Below, piece after piece: positions 49,719 through 61,040 of a stretch of DNA of 64,000 bases. Position 1 is the stretch's first letter. The number at the start of each line of letters is the position of its first letter. The stretch comes from Puffinus mauretanicus. Lineage: Eukaryota; Chordata; Aves; Procellariiformes; Procellariidae. The notes under the pieces are model-generated. The model was not told the DNA's origin. It saw nothing but the letters and a program-made list of their open reading frames with translations, and did no database searches. The position numbers and the translations under genes were made by a program. The stretch is taken from positions 5,828,001-5,892,000 of the forward strand of contig JAJKFH010000374.1 in the NCBI GenBank assembly GCA_023333565.1, written 5' to 3'.

Positions 49719-52700
49719 GTCACCATCTAACCATCTGACAATCTAATATCTGATGTTTAGCATTTTTTATCTCTTAGAACCTGTAAAGAAAGGAGTAGTA
49801 TTTTACCTCAGGAGTTTGCTAAGGGAACACCCTGAGTTAGAGAAACCCTTAACTCAGTGCAATTGCCATTCCTAAGTAGCAGATGTCATGTAGATAGTTG
49901 TTTTTAAATTTGCTCAGAAAGTTTGAGGGAAGCAACCTGGATTGCAACTCAAAGGCCATTTATTGGTGCTGTGAAACTTGGCAGAGATTTTGTTTTAGTG
50001 GGAGAAACAGTACTGAATATCAAAGAATTATTCACAAGGACAATTATGTGCAAACACATAATACAGTGATAATCTTCCAGGGGTATAAAGGAATTCCCAA
50101 AGAGAAATATTTGAATAGTTGTGATTATACAACAGACTTCCTTGCTTTTTAGTTCCTTTGTTAAATACATTTGTGAGTAAAAGTAGTTTATTAGCTAAAA
50201 AAATATTAATCTCCAGTTTTTTCCGTGCATTCCTAAGCAATAAAAATTGCAGTAGTTCACATGGACACTTGATATGATTTGCTTCACATATAGTGAGTCA
50301 TGGTTTGCCATTTAGTTCAGATTAGCTCAAGGTGCAAAGCATATCTTTAATTGATGTAGCATTTTTAGTTGGATAAGAGGTGCCTCAGCTGTAGATGTGA
50401 AAATGAAATAGAAGGAGGGAGGGTATATTGGCCAGATTTTATTGGAATTATTTTTTGGTTTGTAGGTGGAATAACAGCAGGCTGCTAAACAACACCACCC
50501 AGACCATGACTTGATGTGGCACTGTGATCAAAATACACCTCTGTCATGAAATTCCCCTCTTGCTTCTTCCTTGCTATAAAATTTATGACTTTCTAGATCT
50601 TCACATATCTACAGCTTGATGAAACCATCACTATTGTAATATGGAATAATGAAGATGTGGACTGGGGCTGCAAATCTTAAAAACTGACTGAGTTTCAGCA
50701 GTGATTTGGTAAGGTATGTGAATGAAAGCCCACCAAATATTAAATCTGTCCTCACTTTGGGTAATATTTCAGTGTCTCAGTAATTCCTCCTTAACCTATG
50801 TTCAGAGATTCTTTAATTTAAATGATAGCATTTAATGTTTGACAGTACAGAGCTTTTTGTGGTGAAAACTTGGGGTTGGGGTGGTGGGGGGGCGAGTTTT
50901 GGAGCTAAGGAAATGTCAAAGCCACCAGATCATAATACTAATAGGCAAAAAAAAAAAGCCAGCTTTACAGGTAAGTAACTTGATCTTTGGCTCTTGAAGT
51001 TGACCCCAAAATACATGTGAATTTTTGGTTGCAGTGTTAAAGATTTAGAGAACAAATAGGAAAAAATTGATATGATACTTCTGCTAAGAAAGTAAACAAT
51101 GGAGCATATAGTGACAGAATGTTTCTTCAAGTATGAAATGACAATATTGAAGGAAGGTGTAAAAAACCTAATTTATCCTGTCACTGGGATCAATTTGAAA
51201 GGAAGATCTCAGCTTTTTATACAACTGTGTATACAGCAAAATAAGAACATGGAAATAATTTGCTAAACTGATATTTCAAGACTATGAAGCAAGTAATACA
51301 GCTACAATAACTATGGGCAGTATATAAATACACGTATACGTATATCCCTACTTCTTACGGAGCTGACTCAGAACAAATCAGCTTTGTGCCACAGACTTTG
51401 TAATTTTAAAAATCATTGGCTCAAATAGAGGGACTAGCGATTATGGACTAGGGAGTTAGGTCAATGTTATGAAACTTGGGAAAGTGTTTGCCGTGGTATA
51501 ATAAACTCTTTGCTTTAATATTTTATCACGTAGTTTTCTCACTTCCTCAAGAAGGAAACACTTGTGTTGTGTCTAATCATGTTGCATTAATTATAAATAA
51601 ATAAATAATTACGAACGTGAGTATCAAGCTACAGGGGGTAAGTTTTTTAAAGGTTGCATTCTTCCTTATCTGGCTGGAGTTTTCTATGATGCATTCTAGG
51701 GTCCTGGCACCTAGTTAATTCATAGTTATTCAGAGAAGGTACACAATAAAACAAGCTTTTGCCTCTCTAAGTAGTGTGCTCTAGTTTCCTTACTGGGAAG
51801 GCAAGTCCAAGCCATTTTGGTATCAGGTCTCATCCTGCTAGGTGCAGGCCAGACAAGGAAAATGATCCTTGATTCCATAAAGGTGGCTTGGCTGAAGTCA
51901 GCTGTTTGCTCTACATAGTGCAGATTGTTCCGTTCAACAAACTGCCCATGCCATAACTCTGGACAAAGCGGTGGTAAAAAACCATCATCTAATTCTACAT
52001 ATAACTTTGAATTTAGAGGCAAATTGGATGAACTGAATCCTTATAGCAAGTCTTACTTCATTTTCATTTTACAGCATGGAGGCATTTGTATAACAAACTC
52101 TCTTCTAAGTAAAAAAAAAATAATAAATCTGCTGATCTTTCCACAAACACAAATCAAAGTGAAAAATAGACTGCCACCCTGCATTACTGTAGAAGGGCAG
52201 GAACCGATCAGATAAGATCAGCAAAAAAACTCATAAAGGGAGTTGATAGGAATTAAATCAGCTGAACTTCTTATATTTTTATAAAATATTTCTCCTCCTC
52301 TGCAAGTCTAATCAGGAATGGAATCCTATGTCTCCCTACAGAGTGTTGGAGTGTAATTGGAAAAAGGACAAGAAGAAAAAAATCTCATAATCTTCCATAA
52401 ATGAGTCCATACAAATTAAAAAAAAAGTCTATAACAATTTGCTTCTGATTTTCCTCCTGTACTATTTGTGCCAGTTGATGCATATACAAACCTGCGTGAA
52501 ACTTGTAGATAAAGCATTTAATATTCTGCTCTAAATGGTAAAGGCATACTCCAATTTAAAGTGGATCCTAATAATCATACTTCCATAACTCACCTTGGAA
52601 TCTCCCATATTCTTCTGATGAACTACTGAACCTGTATGAATTTTTGTACAAAATGTAGTAAGACAGCAAAAAATGCACGTATTTAATTAATAATTCTAAG

Positions 52701-55469
52701 TGCAGCATGGGGATGGGTAAAATTAATACTTAGAAATAAAATAATTACTCATCTTTCATATTTCATAGACTCATTTGTCACAGGCTAGGGATTACTGCAA
52801 AATATTTCCATAAATAGCTGCTTAGATGCTTAAAAGAAGTAATGGGATTTTTTTACATTTTGTTTCTATTACCTTACTAGACAGTTAACTGGTAGGGAAT
52901 GTTTACAGAAACAACATAAGTAGAAATGAATATTGAAGAAGAAGAATACTGAACTTCTAGAAATTGTGACTGCATCTACGTACTAATCAAAACTATCCAG
53001 TGGTGAATGATTTACTGTCCAAGAACTACATGGAGATTAATTTCAAATAAACACCTTGTGAAAAAATCAGAAGCTGCTATTATGCATTTAAGAAAATCGA
53101 ATTCTTAGGGACACATTTCAAACAGTAAGAAGCAATCATCTGTGGTATAAATAGGTTGCTGTGAAATATGCAAATGGAGCTTGAGAACATTTTTGTGCTG
53201 GGGATGATATAATTTTGTACACTTTCCTTTTTGTCAGGGTGTGAGTTTTCATAGCAATTCAGTGAAGATTCAAAGATACAGACAAGCCTAATTCAGAAGA
53301 AGGGTAAAAAAAGGCACAAAACAACATGCAGCTGGTGCCTTGAAGTCTAATAGGGTCTTTAACTTTGTCCTTCACCCTTGCTTTTGGTCCAAGGAATTGC
53401 TTACCCCTTCTGCTATACTCAGTTATTTATGTTCCCAGTCAAAGAATTTATTCATCTGCCAGTTTTTATAGTTTCAGCTTTTAGCAAATGTGTACCTCAG
53501 ACAAACAGTTTTAAAGGTAAAAACAAAATGACCCTTGTTTAAAGTGATACCTACAATGTTACATGTAAGAATTTTTGTATACAAGAACAGAGACTTAAAA
53601 TAGGGGGAAACGGTTCTAGATAAAACATGAAACAGTAGGGTCTCTGTGATATTTACATACAGTTACATATTTCACGTGGAGGAAAAAAGTGTCTGTGAGA
53701 AGAAAATAAAACCAAGTATCAGTCATTTAAAGCATAAGCTTCTCCATCTGGAGAGAAAAAACAGTTATAAAGAACAATAAGAACAAAGAGACAATGACAC
53801 TTAGAGATGAATTTGGTGGGATAAAGGACTGGCAGCAGAAGAGGGCCAGTGGGTGAAAGAAAAGAAAAAGAAGATAGTGGTACTTCAGATAGCCTCTTGG
53901 CAAACATTGGAGAAAAAGACATAGAAATATGATTCTGAAAAGTCCTCTGAACATTATCTAGCTGCTGAATACAGAGACAACAATACAGCATGTTAAGGAG
54001 GTTAATCTATGTCTAGCTTAGCTACAAAACCAGAACAAGGCCTATACTTGGCAGAGTGACCTACTAGGATGACTACAAGTATGTGGTCTGTCTCTCTTGG
54101 TGTGCAACTGGTGTTCTTGCTGCTGGACAAATACAATAACAGTCCCACTATTGACCTGAGTAAGCACCTGCATAGCTATGAAAATGATGCTCTTGTAGTA
54201 TCCCATAGCCTGTGCCTATAGACTTCCCAGAGAGTCTGTAGAAGACATACTGTTTTGTGCCCATCCCTGCATCTTTAACTTGACCTGCGTAAAGAAGGCG
54301 GGAGCAGCCATCCTGTTCTGTCATGCTGGATTATGTGTGTTTGGATTCTCTCTCACAGATTCTTCCAAACCCTGAGTGGGCTGACCATGAACTGCAGAAG
54401 GGTGCACTGCAGTTGGACCACCTGAGGGAGACTTGAGGCAGGAATGGGAGAAAGGTAAAAAAGAAACCTATCATTGAGTGCAGGGTTAGGCTCAAGCGGT
54501 TGGGGCTGAACCTGTGGAGTCAGGAAAAACATACAAACGACTTGTTGGGGATAAGGCTGGGGAAGCATTGGAACTGGCAAGTTGCCAAGCTGACATCGTG
54601 TAATATGAATGAAGTTTGAATCTGTGAGCTATGCTCTACCAGGAGAGGATGGCTAGGTTGGGATTTTTTTAAACTGCCAAGAAGAGCGGTGACATTTTTA
54701 AAAATGGTGCCATGTCTGGCAAGCTGCAGTACTGGAGAGTCTCATTTCCTAAGGCTAGTGTAATCAGTCTCAAATTTCCTCATTTCCTTTTGACACAGTG
54801 GGTGTGTCTTGCAGTGACAAATTGCTGGGCCACCTCTTGAGGAGTGGCCGAGGACAAGCGGTCACTCACAACACCTAGTCCCTGCCCTTGATGGCATCTC
54901 CTTGCAATGGCTTCATGGTCAAATGTCCTTAGGTCCAGGTTGTCTCTGATGTGTCTCAGCCATGGGTTTGGAGTTCTTTCTGTGAACTAGGACTCTAGTT
55001 TGGCTGAGAATAGTTGGAAGCCTCCAAACCTCTTGTTTATATAACATGGGACTAAAGGAGCATCCCGGGATGTGACATGCAAAGGCACATGTGCAGAGCT
55101 GGAACTGTGAATTTTCCTCTAGTGCGTGGCTTTTGCCTGAGCATCTGTGCACAGATGGGTTCTGTCTGCAGAATATATACTGTGTAAGCATGGAGAGCAA
55201 TGATTTACCTGTTAATATACATGGTGGATTGTTAGGACTAAAACTCTACTAAGCTGAACATTATTCTGCTCATCAAGCCCTAATGCAAACACCTGCTCAG
55301 TCCCTGCCAGTCGTCCTTCAGGCAAGGGAGTGCTGGTCTCCACTGCTCCTGAAATGGGCTGGTCCTTGACCTTTCTCACTTGCTGTCTTCTAATTCTCCT
55401 ATTTCTTTCCTAGGCTTTATATTTTTCCATGTCAATATTTATTTCTTAAGTTCCTAACTCTATTTCTAT
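49719..55469. other. Unique noncoding DNA
   Basis: No gene, RNA or clear repeat family. It contains a G-rich run (50872-50892). GC content rises gradually from about 54 kb. The 98-codon minus frame at 51726-52022 and others have no recognisable domain. Confidence 0.45.
50872..50892 (+). other. Potential G-quadruplex motif
   Basis: GGGGTTGGGGTGGTGGGGGGG satisfies the G3+N1-7 pattern if the 7-G run is split. The structure is predicted from sequence pattern only. Confidence 0.45.
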
Positions 55470-55689
55470 AATCTTTGAGAAGTCATGGAGATCAGGGGAT
55501 ATCCCTGATGACTGGAAGAGGGCAGATGCCATACCCACTTAAAAGAAGGGCCCAAAAGAGGATCCAGGAAACTACAGGCCCGTTAGTCTGCCCATTGCGA
55601 TTTTCAAGATGCGACTGGACAGGGTGCTAGATAATTTTATCTGGGCTCCCTTTTCCATGAAAGCTTGAACCAGACGATCTTTGGAGGTC
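55470..55689 (+). mobile_element. Internally deleted CR1-clade LINE fragment (plus)
   Basis: The left part ('atctttgagaagtcatgga', 'tccctgatgactggaagagg', 'gaggatccaggaaactacag') matches the CR1 reverse-transcriptase coding region. The right part ('ttttcaagatgcgactgga', 'atctgggctcccttttcc', 'accagacgatctttggagg') matches the extreme CR1 3' end. The junction is near 55594-55600, so roughly the intervening ORF2 C-terminal region is missing. The in-frame stop (acttaa) in the left part shows it is dead. Confidence 0.75.
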
Positions 55690-56675
55690 TGCTAAAAGCA
55701 GAGATCGAGACAGCTAGTGCTTCCTCCCAAGGGCCTCTGTCACAGGAGAGAACATATCTGAACGACCCAGGCCCTTCCCTCTCCCACCTCTCAGGGATGT
55801 GGCGTGCTCTGCAGCACTGTGCTCCTCACACTATTATACTCTTTTGCAGGGATAAGCTCTCTGGGCAGTGCAAGGACCGGGAGACATTTCTTCCCAAGAT
55901 GATGCACGTCGGGAGACTCATACCTGACATGTAGGTTCTTTTTTCCCTCACACCATGCCTAAAGGAGAGGGGAATGGCCCAAGAGCTGTGTCAGGCTGGC
56001 CCATGGTCCCTTCAGCCCGGCTGTCCCTTGAGCTCCTATTGTCAGGTCCCTGAGGGAGTCACTGACCCTGACCAGCCCTGGGGCCTCCTGGTGTGAGCAG
56101 CCATAATGGCAGCCTTGTTAGAAGGGGAAAATTACTGAACGGAAGAAACAGTTTGCTGAGAAATACTGACAGAGAGAGGCTGGCCAGCCTGGAGCTGCCA
56201 GGCTGGGGACCAGGCCTGGGAACCAGAAACAGCCTTGAAAAGCACCGCTGGTCCCCTTGAAGTGCCACTGGGGTACCTAGGATCCAGAGATATCCTGAGA
56301 GACCACCGGTAAACGTAAAAACAAGAGACTGTAACAGCAACTTATCATCTGAGGAGGTGGAAAAGAGTCTGGAGAAATGACATTGCTGTAAATAACAGAA
56401 AACATCATCATTTTTGAAGTGGATCCCATGTCAGGCCTCTGGGGTCTCCCCCACCCTGCCCGTGGCCCAGGACGCCATTTCAGCTCCCTGGGGCCATCAG
56501 CCTCTGTCTCAGCGATGTTGCAGCAGGGCCGGTTCCCAGCTCCCCACAGCCCTGCCCTGCCCGGCCATGGTCCCACATGCTGTCCCTGCCTTGGCCCGTC
56601 CCCAGGGAGGTGCCCGCTGCTGGGGCTAGGGCTGCCCTCAGTGCCCTCCCCCTGTATAAAACAGCAAGTTATCAA
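55690..56675. other. Anomalous GC-rich block of unknown origin
   Basis: Clearly more GC-rich and CpG-containing than the AT-rich DNA on either side. It starts right after the CR1 fragment and ends near a TATA-like CTGTATAAAA (about 56652-56661). It yields overlapping Pro/Gly/Arg-rich frames on both strands (132 codons at 56277-56675 minus, 91 and 73 codons on plus), which reflects composition rather than coding. I cannot tell whether it is an unclassified LTR, a CpG-rich promoter of a noncoding RNA, or local isochore variation. Confidence 0.4.
56652..56661 (+). promoter_or_regulatory. TATA-like box at the edge of the GC-rich block
   Basis: CTGTATAAAA, preceded by several hundred GC-rich bases and followed by AT-rich DNA. 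It resembles a core promoter or LTR U3 layout on the plus strand. No downstream gene is visible. Confidence 0.25.
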
Positions 56676-59059
56676 ACTTCGAGTGGTCCTTTAACATTAC
56701 AGAGAATTTCATATACATACTTACTCAATTTCTTTAATGAACTCCCGTTGACTGAATCAATTCTGAAAAAACAAAGTTTTGAATTTTCTTACATATGAAC
56801 TTCACATCCAAACCCATACGTAAGATATTGAAATTAGGTGGCAAAATAACAGTGATCAGACTTCATCATTACAGATTTATGTGTAACTAAGATGTTAATT
56901 CATGCATTTAGCTGTAGTGAAAGCTTTCACATTTTTGGATGTAAGAGAAATAAGGAACTTGTGTGCTTTATATCTGCCTGTAGGAAGTTTATTTCCTGTA
57001 GTCCTTTTTGTAATAATGGGACAGCATTTTAATAAAAATACCATGGACTGGTGTATTTGTGCTGAGGTCTGCAACATCACCACAGTTTCCCCGTAATCAC
57101 CAGTTTCCCTCCAGTTAAGCAGGGAATCCTCAAACTAGGTTCTGCTCTTAATTCACACATTTTAAGCTCATAGATATGCATATCAAACCAGTTCCACATG
57201 AGTTTTAAGTGAGGTCAAGAAGTGGCCACTTGATCCACAAAATCTAAAATTGATCATTTTAATTTTTGAGAAAAAGCAAACTAACTAAGCATCGTTTCTG
57301 CATAGATGAAGATACCAAGGCTAGGGCATTTAAACAAAAAAATTAGAGAAAACCCTGGTAAATTGAACAGCAATTGGTGTCTGACATATGGGTAGGCTAA
57401 GGAAACTTCTTTAACATTTTGTTTGCTTCTGGTCACTCTGTTAAATAGCTAATATTCCAGGCATTGAAAGCCTAAATGTCAATTACTCTCAGTGGCCAGC
57501 ATTAACTCTTTTGTCAGGTGAAACCTTCATTAACAGCAGCAGTTTTAATTGTAGAGTCCTTTGCAGTTAAAAAAAGATAACATCAGCAAAAATATCAGAA
57601 TTTCATAGCACTTGGAAGAATGAAGAATTTTTGTGTGGTGTTTTGTTTTGTTTGGGCGATTTTTTTTTTTTTATGTAGTCCCTTATGGGGCTTAAAAATA
57701 AGGAGGAATGAACTAAGTATGGGAATTGAGTATGAATTTATACAGTCTTTCTTCATCGTTGAAAGTACCTCAAAGGTCTTTTTAGAAAAAAAAATCTATA
57801 TAGGGACTGGCGTTGTGGTGATTATACTAAATGAAATAAACAGCTTAATGAATTTAGGGTAGCTCATTTTAACTGCAGATATTCTTTTTATACCTCAGAG
57901 CAGTAATACTGATGAAGAGACTAACATTGGACAATAACTTTGTTTGAGAATATGCTAGGGGATATTTGTTATCTTGCTGCAAAGTGTAAATAACAGAGTC
58001 TTTGGTCTTTGGTCTTAAAATATCTGTGAGAAAAGACACAGGGTTGTAGTAGTGTTTTAGGACATCAGTTTGAATGGGATTCCTTACCTAAACAGGTATA
58101 TGTTGTGTCAAATGCTCAGTTCTCCAGCTTATAAATTTTGGAAAGGGAGACAGGCACATTACTTCCACTTTATAATTTTTTGTGCCTTTTTTCACCAAGT
58201 GTACTAAAAATTGTTACACATGTATGGGCATCTCTTTACAGATGGTCAAGTCATAATAAACCTCCAGGGTCTGGGCAAGTTTCAGGCATAGCTTATGTCC
58301 GAAAAGGTCATGAGAGACTCTAAAAACATAAAAGATGCACTAATTTTAATAAAGTAAATCAAATTTATAAAGTTTTCCTTATATAAAGAAAGTACTTATG
58401 ATGAATGATGGCAGCCTGTCATTTTTGTATTTTCTTATCCGTGTATATTTGCAGATGAGCATGATGAGACACTCTTGGGGTACTGGACCAGGTGAAGAAT
58501 GAAAAACCTGGCATAGTCTTATCCATATTGGAGATATCCCTTGAGGTGCCTGGCAGCCGAGCTAGACCCCCATATCTGTCAGGGGGTACATATTTGTTCT
58601 GCTTTGAGGGAATCCAGTAGTGACTTATCACTCACAGAATATTGCTGTGCAAGAGAACAGCGCAACAGGAAACAACACAAATGCACAGTACAGATTTGAA
58701 GACTTTGGTGAAAAAGGTACCTTTATACTGGCAGGCAAAAAAAGAATTATTATCTATAGGCTGGGCTACACTGTTGGGCTCTTCTCAGGCCTCAGCTGGA
58801 GAGTTGGAGTGCAGGACACTACACTGTGGATCAGGAAAGAATCATGAGCAAACCCAGGAAGAATTAAATGTTTAGGAAACATGCCCTACACAGAAAATTG
58901 GAAGATCCAGACTAGTCTGACTTAAGAATAGAAGATTCAGGGGGAGATAGAAAAATATATGGATTAAGGATGGGTGCAAAACAGAAAAAAATTAAACGTT
59001 CTTTATAATTACAGTGGATAAGAGAATAGATTTCAGATAATAAGCTTGAAGTTCAGAGA
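56676..59059. other. Unique AT-rich noncoding DNA
   Basis: No gene or repeat recognised. The segment at about 57420-57580 is enhancer-like in composition. Confidence 0.45.
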
Positions 59060-59165
59060 GGGATTGTATAAGTTTTGAAACACTGGAACATATTGTCTGT
59101 AGAGGTCATGGAACCTCCCTTGGAGACTTTTGTAAAGAGCTTGGACAAATGTCTTTGAGAAACAA
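59060..59165 (+). mobile_element. Very degenerate CR1/L3-clade 3' fragment (plus)
   Basis: 'acactggaacatattgtctg' then 'agaggtcatggaacctccct' and 'tggagacttttgtaaagagc' followed by 'ttggacaaatgtctttgaga' keeps the order of the CR1/L3 C-terminal consensus (TGGAATCTCCATCCTTGGAGGTTTTTAAGA...CTTGACAAAG). Boundaries are uncertain. Confidence 0.55.
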
Positions 59166-59605
59166 ATGGTCTTGACTTTTTAATAGAAACACCACAAAAT
59201 CTTTTGGGTTAAAAAACCCCACAATCAAACACCCCAAAGTCTACTAAAAACCTACACAATTTGTTTTTACTTGCTGGGAATGCAAATCAGCCCAAACTTT
59301 GCAAGGCCTTTCTTCAAATTTAGGGGATATTTACATAGTATGTTGTATTCAAATTGACACCTATAACTTCATGATAACTTATCTTGGGTTTCAAATGTAC
59401 TGCTGTCTTAGAATTGACAGTGTATTGTATGTCAGTAGAGCAAGCTGATGCTACCCTTTTATCCAGTGTCAAGCCTATTTACCCCTATTCTTGGTAATTA
59501 GTTTCTACAGTTTGTTTTTGCTGAGAACTTTTTCTTTAACATATAGTAATTGGACTAATTTTCATCTTTCTTTTTGAAGTCCATTGAATGACTGCTCAAA
59601 AATAT
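59166..59605. other. Unique AT-rich noncoding DNA
   Basis: Nothing recognisable. Confidence 0.5.
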
Positions 59606-59645
<40 letters not shown>

Positions 59646-59655
59646 TAATAATCAC

Positions 59656-59713
<58 letters not shown>
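59606..59713. repeat. Composite microsatellite (TAA)n then (CAT)n
   Basis: By direct count there are 12 perfect TAA units at 59608-59643, a short AATAATAATCAC bridge, then 19 perfect CAT units at 59656-59712. The poly-Asn and poly-Ile frame across it is an artefact. Confidence 0.95.
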
Positions 59714-60080
59714 TTCAAAACCTCACCCAGTCAAACTCCAGACAGGGAAGAATTGTTTCTGCTGACAAGAAAGAAGGAAACTACACCTTCTGACTGTGAT
59801 CTGCTATAACCTAGTCAGTCTTTTTGTATTTAAAGATGAGTTTCTCTGCCCCTTACAGGCAAGTGGGAATTAATTAATGTTAATGACTCAGATAGGTACA
59901 TTTCAACATAATATGAAGCCAGTTTGACTCGGTTTTTTTCTGAGGATGTGATTTTGAACAATAGAAACTCCTCTGGATGAGAAAAAAGCGGTAATTCAAG
60001 AAAAAAAGGAAGAAGAAAAGAGCAGTAACGTTCTTACCAGTGATCTTTTAAAAAGATAGCTTGCTGTTTGTTCGTATTAG
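59714..60080. other. Unique AT-rich noncoding DNA
   Basis: Nothing recognisable apart from a purine run near 59998-60020. Confidence 0.5.
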
Positions 60081-61040
60081 TGTATGCAATCTTTTTTCTT
60101 CTGCAGTTTGTCAAGATTATTTGAAATGAAAAGCCTGTTGCTCAAATTCCTTACCTTCCACTTGACTTGTGCATTGCCTGTAAATGTAATCAGAGGACTA
60201 TCTATTCAATCATTCAAGTCATTAAAGACAAAATTAAGTTGCACCAAGCTCGGAACAGACATGTCCAGGGCTCTGTTTGATACCTCTTCTAGTTTGATGT
60301 TGCTAAACAACTGGTAGCTACCATGCAACAGTGGTTTTCCAGCACATGTGGGATCTACCTAATACCTTCATTTAGACAGTTTTCTCAGCCTACTTTTGGA
60401 AATGCTATGTGAAGCAATGACAGAGGGTTATTGAAACCCAAATGTATACCAACTATTGTTTCTTCCTATTTACAATAGGATAATAGGTCATGTAAAGAAT
60501 TTGCCACCATGTATTCCTGACGAATTCACACCAACTGTTATTAATCTCCTATCTTTTTTTTTATTTTACTAGAAATAATCTGATTAATTTGTTCCAGTAT
60601 TCTGAGAATCCAACTGGTCTATACTACTTAACCTGCTAATTTCCAATCTTTTTTTAAAATGTCGGTATTATGGCTAAGAATCATACTAAATAGCTTTAAG
60701 CAACTAATCTCATATGAGAATGTAGTTGCCATAAGTTAGAATAATGTTGCCTCTATTTTAACTTGAATTTCTAACTATTTGTCACTACCTTCAGTTATGT
60801 TAACAGTTTCATTGCTGTTGATACTCTCAGTGAAGGCTGAAGCTAAAAAGGCATTAGACACCTGCAGTTTGTATTGTCATTTGCAAAAAAACCTTCTGCA
60901 GAAATTTCTTCCCAGTGGAGAAAAGCCCTTTCCTCTCTGTTGAGTGGAGGAAACATTTAGGCTTAATTTTAGTACTAATGTGATCGTAAAATGCATTCAT
61001 ATTTATTTTTATGTCACTTGGAAGTTGTTTTAGAAATTAT
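60081..61040 (-). mobile_element. Ancient CR1/L3-clade LINE fragment, about 0.95 kb (minus)
   Basis: Landmarks of the reverse-complemented old CR1 consensus lie in order. 'tcattcaagtcattaaagac' corresponds to TTATCCAAGTCATTAATGAA. 'ctagtttgatgttgctaaac' follows. 'ttttggaaatgctatgtga' corresponds to GAGAATGTCATGTGG. 'gaatccaactggtctatact' corresponds to AAGTTAAGCTGACTGGTCTATA. 'gctaatttccaatctttttt' comes next. 'ctcagtgaaggctgaagcta' corresponds to CTTAGTGAAGACTGAGGCAAA. 'tttttatgtcacttggaag' ends it. Stops and indels throughout rule out coding. Confidence 0.7.

Noticed and set aside
56277..56675. 132-codon Gly/Pro/Arg-rich minus frame
   Set aside because: Composition is that of the GC-rich block; equally long frames exist on the opposite strand.
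59588..59809. Poly-Asn/poly-Ile protein
   Set aside because: Translation of the (TAA)n(CAT)n array.
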